From positions 744,001 to 808,000 of the forward strand of contig JAXRKN010000036.1 in NCBI GenBank assembly GCA_038502055.1: 64,000 nucleotides of DNA. Direction: 5' to 3'. The DNA comes from Tanytarsus gracilentus. Its lineage: Eukaryota > Arthropoda > Insecta > Diptera > Chironomidae. Under the pieces are notes generated by a model. The model was not told the origin of the DNA. It saw nothing but the letters and a program-made list of their open reading frames with translations, and did not search any database. Of this stretch, positions 24,067 through 35,047 are shown piece by piece (the stretch's first letter is position 1; each line of letters starts with the position of its first letter). Made by a program: the position numbers and the translations under genes.

Positions 24067-24353
24067 TTTTAAAACACTTTAAAGTCTATAGTGTTGTAAT
24101 TTTCATTGTTCCTGAGTGGAAAACAATTTTTTTGCTAAATTTTCTATTTTTTTTATTTAATTTTTTTCACGCAGGGAACGTCAAAATTTAACTCACATCA
24201 TCAAGTGACAGCAAAAATTTAAATTTCGAAAAAACGTTATAACAAGCCACCGTAGTTCTGTCTAAATCGGCTAAAAGCAACAAAAACAATCTCGCTCATT
24301 TCTCCCGAACTTAACAGTCTTAATTCAAGCGTTGTCTAGAACAGAAGTGCAAA
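24067..24353. promoter_or_regulatory. Bidirectional promoter region between COX10 and AHCY
   Basis: Both 5' untranslated regions and both core promoters must fit in these 287 bp, since the start codons point away from each other. I see no TATA box at a convincing distance on either side, as expected for broadly expressed housekeeping promoters. A TTCTGTTCTAGA-like palindromic patch near 24335-24345 is too short to interpret. Confidence 0.6.
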
Positions 24354-25865
24354 ATGTCGAAACCCGCATTTAAAGTTGGTAAGTAGCGTGATGTCGATGA
24401 TTACTTTGATTTCAATTAGCACATATATAAATAAATAAAATTGACGGCATGTGATTTCGAGGTTACTAATTGGGATGTATTTAACTTTCTAGCCGATATG
24501 AGTCTTGCCGATCAAGGTCGCAAGGAGATTATTATTGCCGAAAATGAGATGCCCGGCTTGATGGCCGTACGTGAAAAGTATGGTCCATTGAAAATTTTAA
24601 AGGGTGCAAGAATCGCCGGCTGCCTTCATATGACAACTCAAACAGCTGTGCTGATCGAGACTCTTCTCGAGTTGGGAGCCGAGGTATGAATAGAATTGCG
24701 TTGTTAAACTTGACCCCCCCGTCATTATGATGACGAAAATAACTATTTCGGATGCTGATAAGATTATTATTTTCTCGTTTAGGTTCAATGGAGTAGCTGT
24801 AACATTTTCAGCACACAAGATACGGCGGCTGCTGCAATCGCAGCACGTGGTATTCCCGTTTACGCATGGAAGGGAGAGACCGAGGAAGAATACCTTTGGT
24901 GCATTGAACAAACTCTCGTCTTTGCCAATGGCGAGCCTCTGAACATGATCTTGGATGATGGCGGTGACTTGACAAATCTTGTTCATCAGAAATATCCACA
25001 GTACTTAACAAACATTAAGGGAATCAGTGAAGAGACCACCACTGGCGTCCACAATCTCTACAATATGTTTCGAGAGGGCAAACTTAAGGTTCCGGCAATT
25101 AACGTAAATGACTCTGTTACCAAGAGCAAATTTGACAATCTTTATGGCTGTCGTGAGTCACTTATTGATGGAATTAAGCGCGCTACCGACGTTATGGTTG
25201 CCGGAAAGGTGTGTGTTGTCGCTGGATATGGCGATGTTGGCAAAGGATCTGCTCAAGCTTTGAGAGCGTTTGGTGGGCGCGTAATTGTCACCGAAATCGA
25301 TCCGATTAATGCACTTCAGGCAGCTATGGAAGGATATGAGGTTACAACTATGGATGAGGCCTGCAAGGAGGGAAATATTTTCGTTACAACAACCGGTTGC
25401 ACAGATATCATTATGTCCGAACATTTCATGCAAATGAAGGATGACTCAATTGTATGCAACATTGGGCATTTCGATTGTGAAGTTAATGTCGCATGGTTAA
25501 CTGAAAATGCCAAAGAAAAGATGACTGTGAAGCCGCAAGTTGATCGTTTCTTGCTTCCAAATGGCCGTCACATTATTCTCTTGGCTGAGGGTCGTCTCGT
25601 AAATCTTGGTTGTGCTAAAGGACATCCCTCGTTCGTGATGTCAAACTCATTCTGCAATCAAACTCTCGCTCAAATTGAGCTTTGGACAAAGGGAGAAAAA
25701 TATCCAATCGGCGTACACATGTTGCCCAAGAAACTCGACGAAGAAGTCGCCGCTCTCCATCTCGAGAAGTTGGGCGTTAAACTCACCAAGCTCACGAAGA
25801 AACAATCTGAATATCTTGGTTTGTGTGCTGAGGGACCGTTTAAGCCAGATTACTATCGTTATTAG
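24354..25865 (+). CDS. Ahcy: S-adenosylhomocysteine hydrolase (adenosylhomocysteinase)
   Basis: Exons 24354-24378, 24493-24683 and 24783-25865 give exactly 432 residues, the standard eukaryotic length. The enzyme reversibly splits S-adenosylhomocysteine into adenosine and homocysteine, removing the product inhibitor of methyltransferases in cytosol and nucleus. Visible hallmarks are the start MSKPAFKV, the ENEMPGLM segment, Lys186 and Asp190 in VTKSKFDNLYGCRES at the family's usual numbers, the NAD-binding GYGDVGKGS at 220-228, and the C-terminal end KPDYYRY whose Lys and Tyr contact NAD of the neighbouring subunit. The tiny 25 nt first coding exon ends in GTAAGT and joins to GCCGAT, giving VADMSLAD. 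It is divergent from COX10. Confidence 0.98.
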
Positions 25866-25917
25866 ATGGTTAATTATTTTGCATTTTTTATATGGATGAT
25901 TCTCAAGATGATCAAGA

Positions 25918-25923
25918 AATAAA
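25918..25923 (+). terminator. Poly(A) signal of AHCY
   Basis: AATAAA 53 nt after the AHCY stop codon, the first one on the plus strand. Confidence 0.6.
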
Positions 25924-26851
25924 AAGTGGAAATTTCAAGAAATACACATTTTTCATAAGGTGAGATGATTTAATAATTTTTTTTGTTGAATTTCAGATTT
26001 TTTGTCATGCTGTAATGAGCAAAAAAATGTTTAATTAAACTTATGCGTCGTTGTTTAATTAAATTGTTTCATCTTTTTTTTGTGGTTGAGAAAAGACAAC
26101 GTGACGTCTTAAAATATTATTTATAATTTATTCACATCGTAATCGTATGATTATTAATTTTTTTTATGTTCACAGCTATGTTTTGTTTAAATAACGTATT
26201 TTGAAAATTCTAAAAATAATTATGTTTCGGCGCTTTTGCTCTTCCTCGCCTACGATGAGCTATGAACCAAAAAAGTAAACAACAGTAGATGAAAGTGTCT
26301 TAAAATTCCATAACTTTAAAATAAAAGTTGCCAAAGTATCCTAAAGTTTGGTGTAGCTACTGTATATAAATCGTGTATTATGAATTATCGAGGTATGGAA
26401 AGTGATGAAAGTGGCTCAAATTTCGCAAAGTTTAAAGAGTAAATTTGAGGAATTTTAAAAATTCACGAGTAAATTTTTGTTGTAATTTTTTTTCCATTCA
26501 TAAAGTTTGAGAGAAAAAAATTTGCGTCGAAATTTTTTTTTGGGAGTACATGAAAGCTTACAGTTCAAAAGCTCAAGTGCATTAACAGTCCTTTTGGCAT
26601 TTTGATGATGAAGAGAAATATTGTGGAATGTTTTAAAAAATTCTTCAAGGCCATTCAACACCACACACGCTCAAAGACGAAATTCAAGAAATTTTTTAAC
26701 AATCAAGCGACAAAATATGAAAATTGATTTTTAGGCCATTGAATTTTTTTCTCTCTCACTCTTTCTCTCAGTCTCGCGGCTCGTCTCGCTTGTATAGCGC
26801 TTTACGCGCTCGACTTGAAAGCATCAAAAAAAAATATAAAAAATAATAATA
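25924..26851. other. Intergenic region between AHCY and the MADF-BESS gene
   Basis: AT-rich, with no ORF of interest on either strand. The last 100 bp (CTCTCTCACTCTTTCTCTC and a GC-richer patch with CGCGGCTCGTCTCGC near 26774) probably hold the 5' untranslated region and promoter of the downstream gene. No TATA box stands out. Confidence 0.45.
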
Positions 26852-27778
26852 ATGCTTCCTTCATCGACGACGCTTGACTGGTATCTTAAGAGCATAAAAA
26901 ATTTTTTAGGCACAGCATCCGATGAAGATTTCGTAAGACACGTGCAACAGAATCCTATACTGTGGGACACACGATGTAGTGACTATAAGGACTGCAAGGA
27001 AAAAGCTCTTGTTTGGGACTCAGTGGGCAATGCCTGTGGAATTACTGGAGAGCAAGCTAGACTTAAGTGGTAAGCGTGTGTCGTAAAATTTTATCGAGAC
27101 CAGTTTTCTAATTTGCATAAACCTTAAATTTTATACTTTTTGTGTTTATTATTTCGCTTTTTTTTCGTAGGGTGAGTTTGCGAGAGAAATATCGACGCGA
27201 AAAATTATACTGGGAGAATATCGAAAGAAATGGAAATTCCAGTAATCAACCGTTAAAAGAATATTGGACACTCATGAAAGATATGAAATTCGTGGATGCT
27301 GTATCTACGCGCAGGCAGTTAGTTTCTGACCTTAACAAAATTTTAGTGTTTGATTAATATTAATCGCTCTTTTTTCGCCTCGAACAGCTCTTATAAAAAA
27401 TGCGTAAAACTTGAAAACAATACTTCGGCTGCATCAAGTACGCCAACATACTCACCCAATATCTCACTTACAACATCACCTCACAACTTCCCAGCGCCAA
27501 TGCCCGTTCTTGAGCCTCTCGATAACAACGAAGATCATGCACACTTTCTTATGAATAACTCATTCAACGGTATGGATGATGACGATCAGTCGATGGACGC
27601 AGACAATGGATATAATTCACTCGATATCAATAAAACGAAATATCAATCATTTGGCATTTATATTGGAAATGAGCTTTGTGCGCTGCGCGATGAGTTTGCC
27701 GAAGAGCTCCATGAACGTTTACTCGTGGAATTGTTAAAATTTAAGCGTGAAGTGAGAAAAGCAAGATTATCTGATTGA
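26852..27778 (+). CDS. MADF-BESS domain transcription regulator
   Basis: Exons 26852-27069, 27171-27317 and 27388-27778 give 251 residues. The first ~110 residues form an Adf-1-like MADF domain, a Myb-related DNA-binding fold: FVRHVQQNPILWD, a YKDCKEKALVWDSVGNACG core, and LKWVSLREKYRRE. A Ser/Thr/Pro- and Asn-rich linker follows, then an acidic DDDD patch. The C-terminal ~45 residues (GIYIGNELCALRDEFAEELH... to KFKREVRKARL) resemble a BESS protein-interaction motif, though weakly. Such proteins bind promoters or act as co-repressors in insects, where the family is greatly expanded, so a specific ortholog cannot be named. The donor of intron 2 (CA, then GTTAGT) was picked by frame. Confidence 0.9.
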
Positions 27779-28986
27779 AAGCGCATCAATGTAAAGTCAC
27801 GTTAAATTTGTTGCAATATCTTATAACCCAAAAAAGAAGAAGAGAACCCGGCGGCTAACCCGATTAAAGGAAAATATTCAAAGGATTAGAAAAGTAAGGA
27901 CGAAAACGTATTTCTATAAAAAAAAACTATAAAACAGAAAAAGAAGTTAAACATATAAAAAAAAAATTAATTAATTATCTTCTCAGATGCAAAAAAAGAA
28001 AGAAATAGCGAACAAGCGTCAAGTATTATTTTTAATTATAAAATAGTGAGAAAGCCAAATAACTCAGCTTTTAATTCGACAGCATTACACCGTAAAATAT
28101 TTATTATGTTTTTTTATGAAAAAAACCTCAAAGCCCACATTTTAAACGACAAAATAGTATTCTCCGATTATTTTTTTATCTCAATTTTAATTTTTTCTAC
28201 ATCCAAAATGAAACGCAACTCAAAGAATATTATGTTGTTCACAACCACACACACACACTCTATACTTACTCGTTTAAGTTGATAATATTAATTTTTATTA
28301 ATAAAGAACTTTTTTCTTGACTGAATAATCTCATGAACTATCGTTATCGTTAAATTCAAACAACTGTGTACACGCAATCAGCCTTCATAGTTTTATTAAA
28401 AATTGTTAAAAAATAATCATTAAATCACTCTTCCATGAAAGCTTGTGAGATTATTCAGAAAATTTTTTAGTTTTAATTTAGAAAATATACTATTGAAAAT
28501 GGTCAGGTGTTATCATTATAGGATTCGATAATTAATTGTAAATTTAAATTGTTGAAATTAAAATAATTGATTAATTAATAATAATAATTGTAATATCGAT
28601 AAAGCGATACGTAAATGCAGGAAAAAATTAACTCACAAAAGTACAATAATAAAAAATTTACGATTAAATTATTAAAAAAAAATAAAAAGTCATCAATTAG
28701 TGATGAAAATTGCTAGAAAAAAATGATGGTATATGCAAGTTTTATTAAGCTCTTTATTGTTGCGTAGTGTCACACGAGTCAAAAATTTCATTTTTCATCT
28801 CTTTTATTCAAATGGAATTTTAAGCTTTTTTTCTACAATTTGCGCATTTTGATAATATTTCTTTCAGAGAGCTTTCACATTTTACAAATAAATTAAAAAT
28901 TATTAAGAAACTTTTTCAAATAGACTAAAAAACTTTATGGAAATGAATTTTTACAAAAGATCGCTCAAGTTTGATGGAGATGATTT
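27779..28986. other. 3' untranslated region of the MADF-BESS gene and convergent spacer
   Basis: Very AT-rich. The MADF transcript probably ends after AATAAA at 28300-28305. The CPAP3 gene comes in from the other side. I see no other feature. Confidence 0.5.
28300..28305 (+). terminator. Candidate poly(A) signal of the MADF-BESS gene
   Basis: AATAAA followed by a T-rich, TTTTTTCTTG-type downstream element, about 520 nt after the stop codon. Confidence 0.4.
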
Positions 28987-30453
28987 TTATGCGTATTCCT
29001 CGCATGTCAATGTGCTTTCATCGAAAATTTTATCCTCTCCGCAAGCGATGTAACGTGGATGTCCTTCATTGCAGACAATGAGAGCGTGACGATCACCAGA
29101 AACTAAAAAAATAAAATATTTAAATTTTTAGTTGATAAAAAATAGTCATTCTTACTGGCAAATCGTGGATATGGCCAAAAGCGAGCAGCTTGTGATTTTG
29201 GATCGACTTTAGCGGGACATTTGAAGCCAACAACAGCCTCGGGATTGCATTGCTCTAAAAGGAGATCTGGCCAGTTACAAGCCTTAATTCTTTCATCGTA
29301 TACTAAGCCCTTTTGGCATGGCAATTGATTTGGCACGGCATACTCGCATTTCACATATGTCGTCGAGCACTCGGGTGAGTCGGCATAAATTCCAAATTGA
29401 TATTCGCAAATTCCATTTCCAGTTGGAGTTGCTATAAAAGCTCGCAAAAGTTAAAAAAAGCTCAAATAAACTGAAAATTAAAGCTCACGGTCGTATTGCT
29501 TCCCGGCACAATCTTTCTCAAAATGCCAATTGTAGTCGCAATGATTGTAGACCGATCCTTTTCCATTGAAAATTAAGCCGTTCTCGCATGTCTCTAGTGT
29601 GAGTGTTCCATTTGTGCAGAGAAAGAATTGATCACAGTTTTCGGGATGCGCGTATGCTTGTTCGCCTAACGGCTCCGGACAGCTCGGAAGTTGTGCAGCA
29701 GCTAAAAGTTTTTAAAAACATATTCATAGTTTTTCGATTGTGCATTTTGTTATGTAAAAATATCTCAATTGATATTCGGCAAAGTCGTGAACACATATTT
29801 TTCTTTTGCTGGCCATTAAACATTTGCATAACACTCAATATCTCTCGCATATGTTCGCCATGCACATGTAACACAAACTCGATCAGCTAGACACATTTCA
29901 AATATTTACCAATGTAGCAATTTAAAGCTTTCAAAAGAATTTTTTTTCGCTACATATTAATTGCTCTTATAAGTGCTCTATGTGGCAGGAACCAATCAAG
30001 CAGGTTGTTGTTGATGTTGGTGGACTGATACACATACTGTTTAGTGTAGCAATTATTTTCTTGAAATCATGTTAAGGCCAATAAAACGAAAGAATGAACT
30101 TTATATAAAGCACTTTCGTTTGTGAATTGTTAAATGTTCATGTGCGTGCAATTTTCCTTTGCTAAAACTAATTTAATTTTTTGAAGAATGTTTAAAAAAT
30201 TCTTTTCACTTTTTTTCTTGTTAAATTACAAAATTAATAAAAAGGCGAACGAGGCAAGTTGAATGTGGTGAAAGAAAATGAATTGAATCAAGGTCGTAAC
30301 ATGAAACGAGTTTATTTGCTTCAATATAGCTTAAATGTTAGAACAACACGCTGAATTTTGTGCGGTTGCAAAAGGTTAAAATCTAAAAATTTTTTGTTTA
30401 AACTCACCCAAAGCTCCGAACGAAATGACAGCGATGATCGAGTAGAATTTCAT
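28987..30453 (-). CDS. CPAP3/obstructor-type cuticular protein with three chitin-binding domains, third one degenerate
   Basis: Exons 30453-30408, 29701-29489, 29431-29156 and 29102-28987 give 216 residues. The first 15 or so (MKFYSIIAVISFGAL) are a signal peptide. Three type-2 chitin-binding (CBM14) domains follow. Domain 1 (CPEPLGEQAYAHPENC ...) and domain 2 (CEYQFGIYADSPEC ...) each show six cysteines. Domain 3 starts at FKCPAKVDP but has Arg183 where the second cysteine belongs (SGDRHALIVC), and the chain stops at EEYA before the sixth. The family organises chitin in cuticle and peritrophic matrix, and the layout fits CPAP3 proteins, possibly near obst-E or obst-B. All phases agree (1, 1, 1). 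A TATA box lies at 30537-30528. It is followed on the same strand side by obst-A, suggesting an old tandem duplication. Confidence 0.93.
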
Positions 30454-30527
30454 GTTAAATTTCACGACAGTCTCTTAATGTGCCCGCGTTATGAAAAAAT
30501 CTGCAAAAGTTTAACTCAAATGACTTG

Positions 30528-30537
30528 CTTTATATAG
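30528..30537 (-). promoter_or_regulatory. TATA box of the CPAP3 gene
   Basis: CTATATAAAG on the minus strand, about 75 nt upstream of the start codon. This leaves room for a start site about 30 nt downstream and a 40-50 nt leader. A strong TATA box fits a tissue- and moult-regulated cuticle gene. Confidence 0.65.
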
Positions 30538-32391
30538 AGTTGAGGTGAAAGACGAAAGCAAAAAAAAATAAAAATAAATTATGTAACACCACGCAAAAAA
30601 AAGATTGTCATGAGATGAAAGTTAGAAAATAAATCTCATCTTCAGTTCTTCACGTTTTAAATTTCACTTTCTTTCCTCTGCACAATTTCTTCTTCTACGT
30701 TTTTTTTGTAGTTCAAGTAAGGTAATTGATGAATGTAAAGCGAACACTCGATCTGGTTTTTTCACTCAACTTTATGAACTTTATTTGGGATATGAGAAAA
30801 TAAAATAAAGCAAAGCACTCCTTACCGTCACCTTTTGTGGCTATCCAAAGACTAACTGACTCTTTTCATTAATTTCATTTTCAGCAAGCACAAAAATCTC
30901 AAAACTATAAAAACTCGTTGTATACACAACACATGCGTTACTCATTCAGACTCGAAACAAAAAAAAATTCACTCGATATATTAAAGAAAAATAAATATGG
31001 TCATTGGCGTGAGATGGAGTTTATTCGGTCTGGGTATATCGAGTACATAATGGGCCACATATACAAATCAATATTTTATTATATAACACCTCTATGTGCT
31101 TGCTCTCTTGGTCGCTTGCAATTTCTTAAAATTTTTTCAACACGTTATTTATGAAAGCACAGCATGGCAACTGCAATTTTTCAAACGTGCCTTAATTGAG
31201 TGATTTATTAATTCTGAAATGCAATCAATTAAAAAGCTAACTTTTTCATTTTCAACATAATATTTTTTATTTTCGACTTTTTTTTATAGATAGATCACAC
31301 GTGTTCGAGAAAGAGCTAAAAAGAATAGTGACAGAGAGCGAAAAATGAAATATAAGAAAGAATTGGTAGAAAGCATAGAAAGGGAAACTGAAAAAAGAAA
31401 GAAATGAAAATCAAAGCGACAGCTGCTGCTGCAGTGACAAGACAAAGTAACATGCAAAAGGTTGAGATTCGAGTGAAAGTTAAGAGTGTGCAATAAAATG
31501 AAAACTTAAATTAAAGCGTGAACAATATAGCTAACATAGAGCACAAGTTTAGAGGCACAGTTGAGGGTTCACAGTACTACTTCATTATATTTGTACAAAC
31601 AATCCGAATGTGCTATTAAAAACACCTTAATTTTTTATAAATGAGTATTTTACAGGTCTAAGAGTTTTTTGTTGGGTGAAAAAATAAGAATAAAGAGAAT
31701 TTTTACAGTCGAGAACTTTAAGAGGATTTTAACGGTTATTTTGTGGGATTGAAAGTTAGGAGATTTTAGGCAGAACAAGAGGGAGAAAGATTTAGAATTT
31801 AAAAGATTCAAAATTTTAGCATCAAAAGATATTTCAAAAGAATAAAAATTAGAAGTTGAAAATGAGTTAAAAGTTAGACGTGAAAGATTTTAAAATTTAC
31901 AGTGAAAGTAGAAAGTAAATTGAGAAAGTTGGGAAAGGAATTGGAGAGAAATTTGGTGTTTAAATTAGGTGAATTTATGAGTAGCTTAATTTCAGTCATT
32001 AAAAATAGTAATTAAAAATTAAATTAGAGAAGTATAAAAATAACCGTTAATGTTTAAAAAAATATTTTTTAGGCTATGAAAAAGAAGAAAATAATTTGTG
32101 CAATAAAAAAATTAAAATGTGCAATAGTGAGAGCTAGAGAAAGATGATAGAAATGTACAGCATGATTAGAATCTAAAAATTACGTTTATTTATAAAAAAT
32201 AATTCTCAAAATATTAATAATGGCAGTCTTGGATATATGTATACAATATTTTGGAGAAAAAGAGATTTTTTTGTTAGCATCTATAAAGTTTTTAAAGATG
32301 ATAGCCAAATTAGTGAGATGAAAAATGATAGAGGAAGGAGACAGGATAGCAAAAGGATAGGAGAAGATGAAAATAGAGGAGTGAAAGTTTT
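30538..32391. other. Spacer between the two chitin-binding genes
   Basis: It holds the upstream region of the CPAP3 gene and the 3' untranslated region of obst-A. It is AT-rich, purine-rich on the plus strand from 31,680 to 32,390, and has no convincing ORF, RNA gene or transposon end. Confidence 0.45.
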
Positions 32392-34288
32392 CTAGTTCTT
32401 GTCGGCATCTCTGAACCAGTCTTCGCTGTAATTGGAGAAAAAAAGTTCATTGTAAATTTTATAAGTTTATGAAAGTTTCTTTTTAACTTACCATCCGGGA
32501 ACATTTTCGGGGTTGTCACATCTCTTGATGTCATCATTGAAGACTTCTCCTCCACCGCACGACAACTCACGTGGTTCAACGCCATTAAGGCACACGTAGA
32601 ATTTCTGACAGTCCTCTGGATGAGCGAAATGTGGGTGAGCAACGACTTGACCGCCTGCATCATTCTTGGCCTTCTCGGGACAAAAGAATCCATCCTTAAG
32701 TTTTTTCTCAGTCTCTTTGCAACCCTCACGGTTGGCAGTAGCTGGCCAGACACAAGTTCCAGAGTACTCATCAAAGTGAAGTCCTCCTGAACATTTGTTC
32801 TCAACATGCTCGCCATCAGTACATTGGAAGAATGAATAACAGTTTGATGGATCTGGACTGGCGAAGAATCCGTTCTTTCTTGGGCAGAACTCGGTGGTTC
32901 CACGTGGTGGCTCTATAGAAATTTTTATTTTCATCTAAATTTTCCAAAAAAGTAAATAAAAACTAAATTCTTACGAAGTTCTGTTCTGTCGCCACAGTCA
33001 ACGTTGAAGGGTTGATCACACTTGTTGACACGTCTGATTGCTGGATCGAAAACCAATCCATCAGGACATAATTTCTCTCGTGCTACACCATCACTACATT
33101 CATAGTATTTGTCGCACTGTATCTCATCCTCATATTGTCCATTTTTGTTGTTTGGGCATTGAAATTTTTGTGCGTCTACGTTTAAGTGAAAGAGAAGAAG
33201 AAGAGGCGTGTTAATGAAGAGATTAAGAGGAATTTGTTTAATACATCATGAAATAACATTTATTATGCAATCTTAAACCACGATCAATGCAAATATGAAG
33301 ACACACGCGCCTCAATGATGTCGAAAGTTTATTGACATTTTTGATGACACGAATAGCGAGGAGAGAAGAAATAATAGAAAATATATTTTTTCTTTCAACG
33401 AACTTCGCAAACAGCGAAGATTATGAGTGTACCATTTTCTTTTTTAAGGTGATTATTCAATAGCCGATTGATTTTATAATTAACTTCTATTTGATAACAC
33501 ATGGAGTGTAAGCCTCTTACTCTCATATATGCGATTGTCAGAGCGTTTAAATGAAACGTGGTTACATGTTGTGCCATTGAAATAAATGCGATAGTTATAA
33601 GTCAGGAAAAAGAAATTATGAAATTAAGTAACGACACGATCACACAAAAAAAATGCGTCTCAAGGTGGATGACATTTCACATCAGCGTGTCAGTGGTGTA
33701 TGTCATTTAGTGTATTGTTAACTGCCGCAAGCAAAAAAAAATGTTATATGATCGAGAAACGCAAAAAACCAGTTCAGAAAAAGTCCCTTAGAGGCGTGTG
33801 CGGTTAAAATGACATTTTCCGTGTTTCGGAGAAATCATTAAGTTTCTAATTTATTTATTTTTTTCTATCGCCAACCGCAAACAAATTCGAGATGTTTTAA
33901 ATCAGCTTCTCGCTTCTCTTTAAAGGTCAAAACATAAAATGGACTCTTTTATTTTCGCGTAAAAAGCATTTCTGTAATTTTGCATCGCAAACAGTTAAAA
34001 CTGGTCTTTTTTTTCGAGAAAATATTTCTGACTGATATTATGTAAGAATAATCCCAGAGAGAGACACACACACACGGCACAATATGTCGATATATAATTT
34101 ACATTTAAATTATTATGCAATGCACGTAAAAAATTCACAGCTCTTTTTTTTCGTGGAGAAATTTATCATTAATCGTCGATCGTAAGTCTTATAACGGCAT
34201 TAATCACAATTTTCGTTGGCGAATTTATTTTAAATTCATACTCACTTGCTGCTACTACGAGCAATGCGACGAATAAAAATCGATTCAT
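32392..34288 (-). CDS. obst-A: Obstructor-A, cuticular chitin-binding protein (CPAP3-A)
   Basis: Exons 34288-34246, 33175-32975, 32912-32492 and 32425-32392 give 232 residues, about the size I recall for Drosophila obst-A. The signal peptide is MNRFLFVALLVVAA. Three CBM14 domains follow, each with all six cysteines: FQCPNNKNGQYEDEIQC..., FCPRKNGFFASPDPSNC... and FFCPEKAKNDAGGQ.... The segments DRTELQPPRG, GLHFDEYSGTCVWP and PEDCQKFYVCLNG are diagnostic of obstructor-A, which acts as a scaffold for chitin and chitin-protecting proteins in the growing cuticle. The tail is EDWFRDADKN. The acceptor for exon 3 was set by phase (C plus AG gives Gln). The last exon is only 34 nt. Lies upstream of the CPAP3 gene on the same strand. 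Confidence 0.96.
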
Positions 34289-35047
34289 TATGATTTCACA
34301 ATTTATAAAAAAAGGATAAAATAAAACTAGGTCTTAGGTACAAGGAGTTATTTGTTAAATGCACTACTTCAGATTGTGTGTCTAATCACTGTGAGCGAAT
34401 TTCCTCAACTGCCAGATTTTTCGGCTTCACTCTCACTTTTTGACTTTTGGAAGTCTCCCCTACCTCTTAAAGATTGTCTCGCTTCGCTTGCATGTATTGA
34501 AAGAAAAAAATATAACAACGACACGTTTCTTTCTTTATACTCATTCATTTACTTTTATTAATTTCTCGCGAGTGAACACAATAAAGCGCCTTAAATGAGT
34601 TTGTGTGATTGGAGGAAAACTTCTAGGTGGAAAAAGCTCGATCACGGTACAACACCATGATAATGCATCAAATTATTACCTTTTCCTAGTTCATTACCAT
34701 GTTGGCATGCAAAAAATATTCGCCTCGCTTGTCTACCTTGAAACAAAAAAAAGGTTTAAAGAAATTGAAGAAAAAAATTGCACATTGAAATAATTTTTAG
34801 AGGAAAAAAACTCTCGCACTTAGAAACTTGAATTTTGAATCATAAAAATTCATTTTATTTATGATTTTATAAAAGTAAGTCGATAAAAAATGAGGAAATA
34901 AAAAGATTTATCGCTGCATGGATAACAATCGAATGCTCTTTGATCTTGACTCACATTTTCTTCTTACCATCTATGCATTGAATGATTGTTTCAAATTTCG
35001 AAATTCAAATATTTTATTTCCAAAATATAATAAGAGTTTTTAGTTAT
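34289..35047. other. Upstream region of obst-A
   Basis: AT-rich with no coding potential. I could not place a TATA box at the right distance from the obst-A start. A TATAAATTG only 10-20 nt from the ATG is too close. Confidence 0.4.

Noticed and set aside
30105..30120. Palindromic CTTTATATAAAG as a second TATA box
   Set aside because: It lies inside intron 1 of the CPAP3 gene with no associated start codon or exon.
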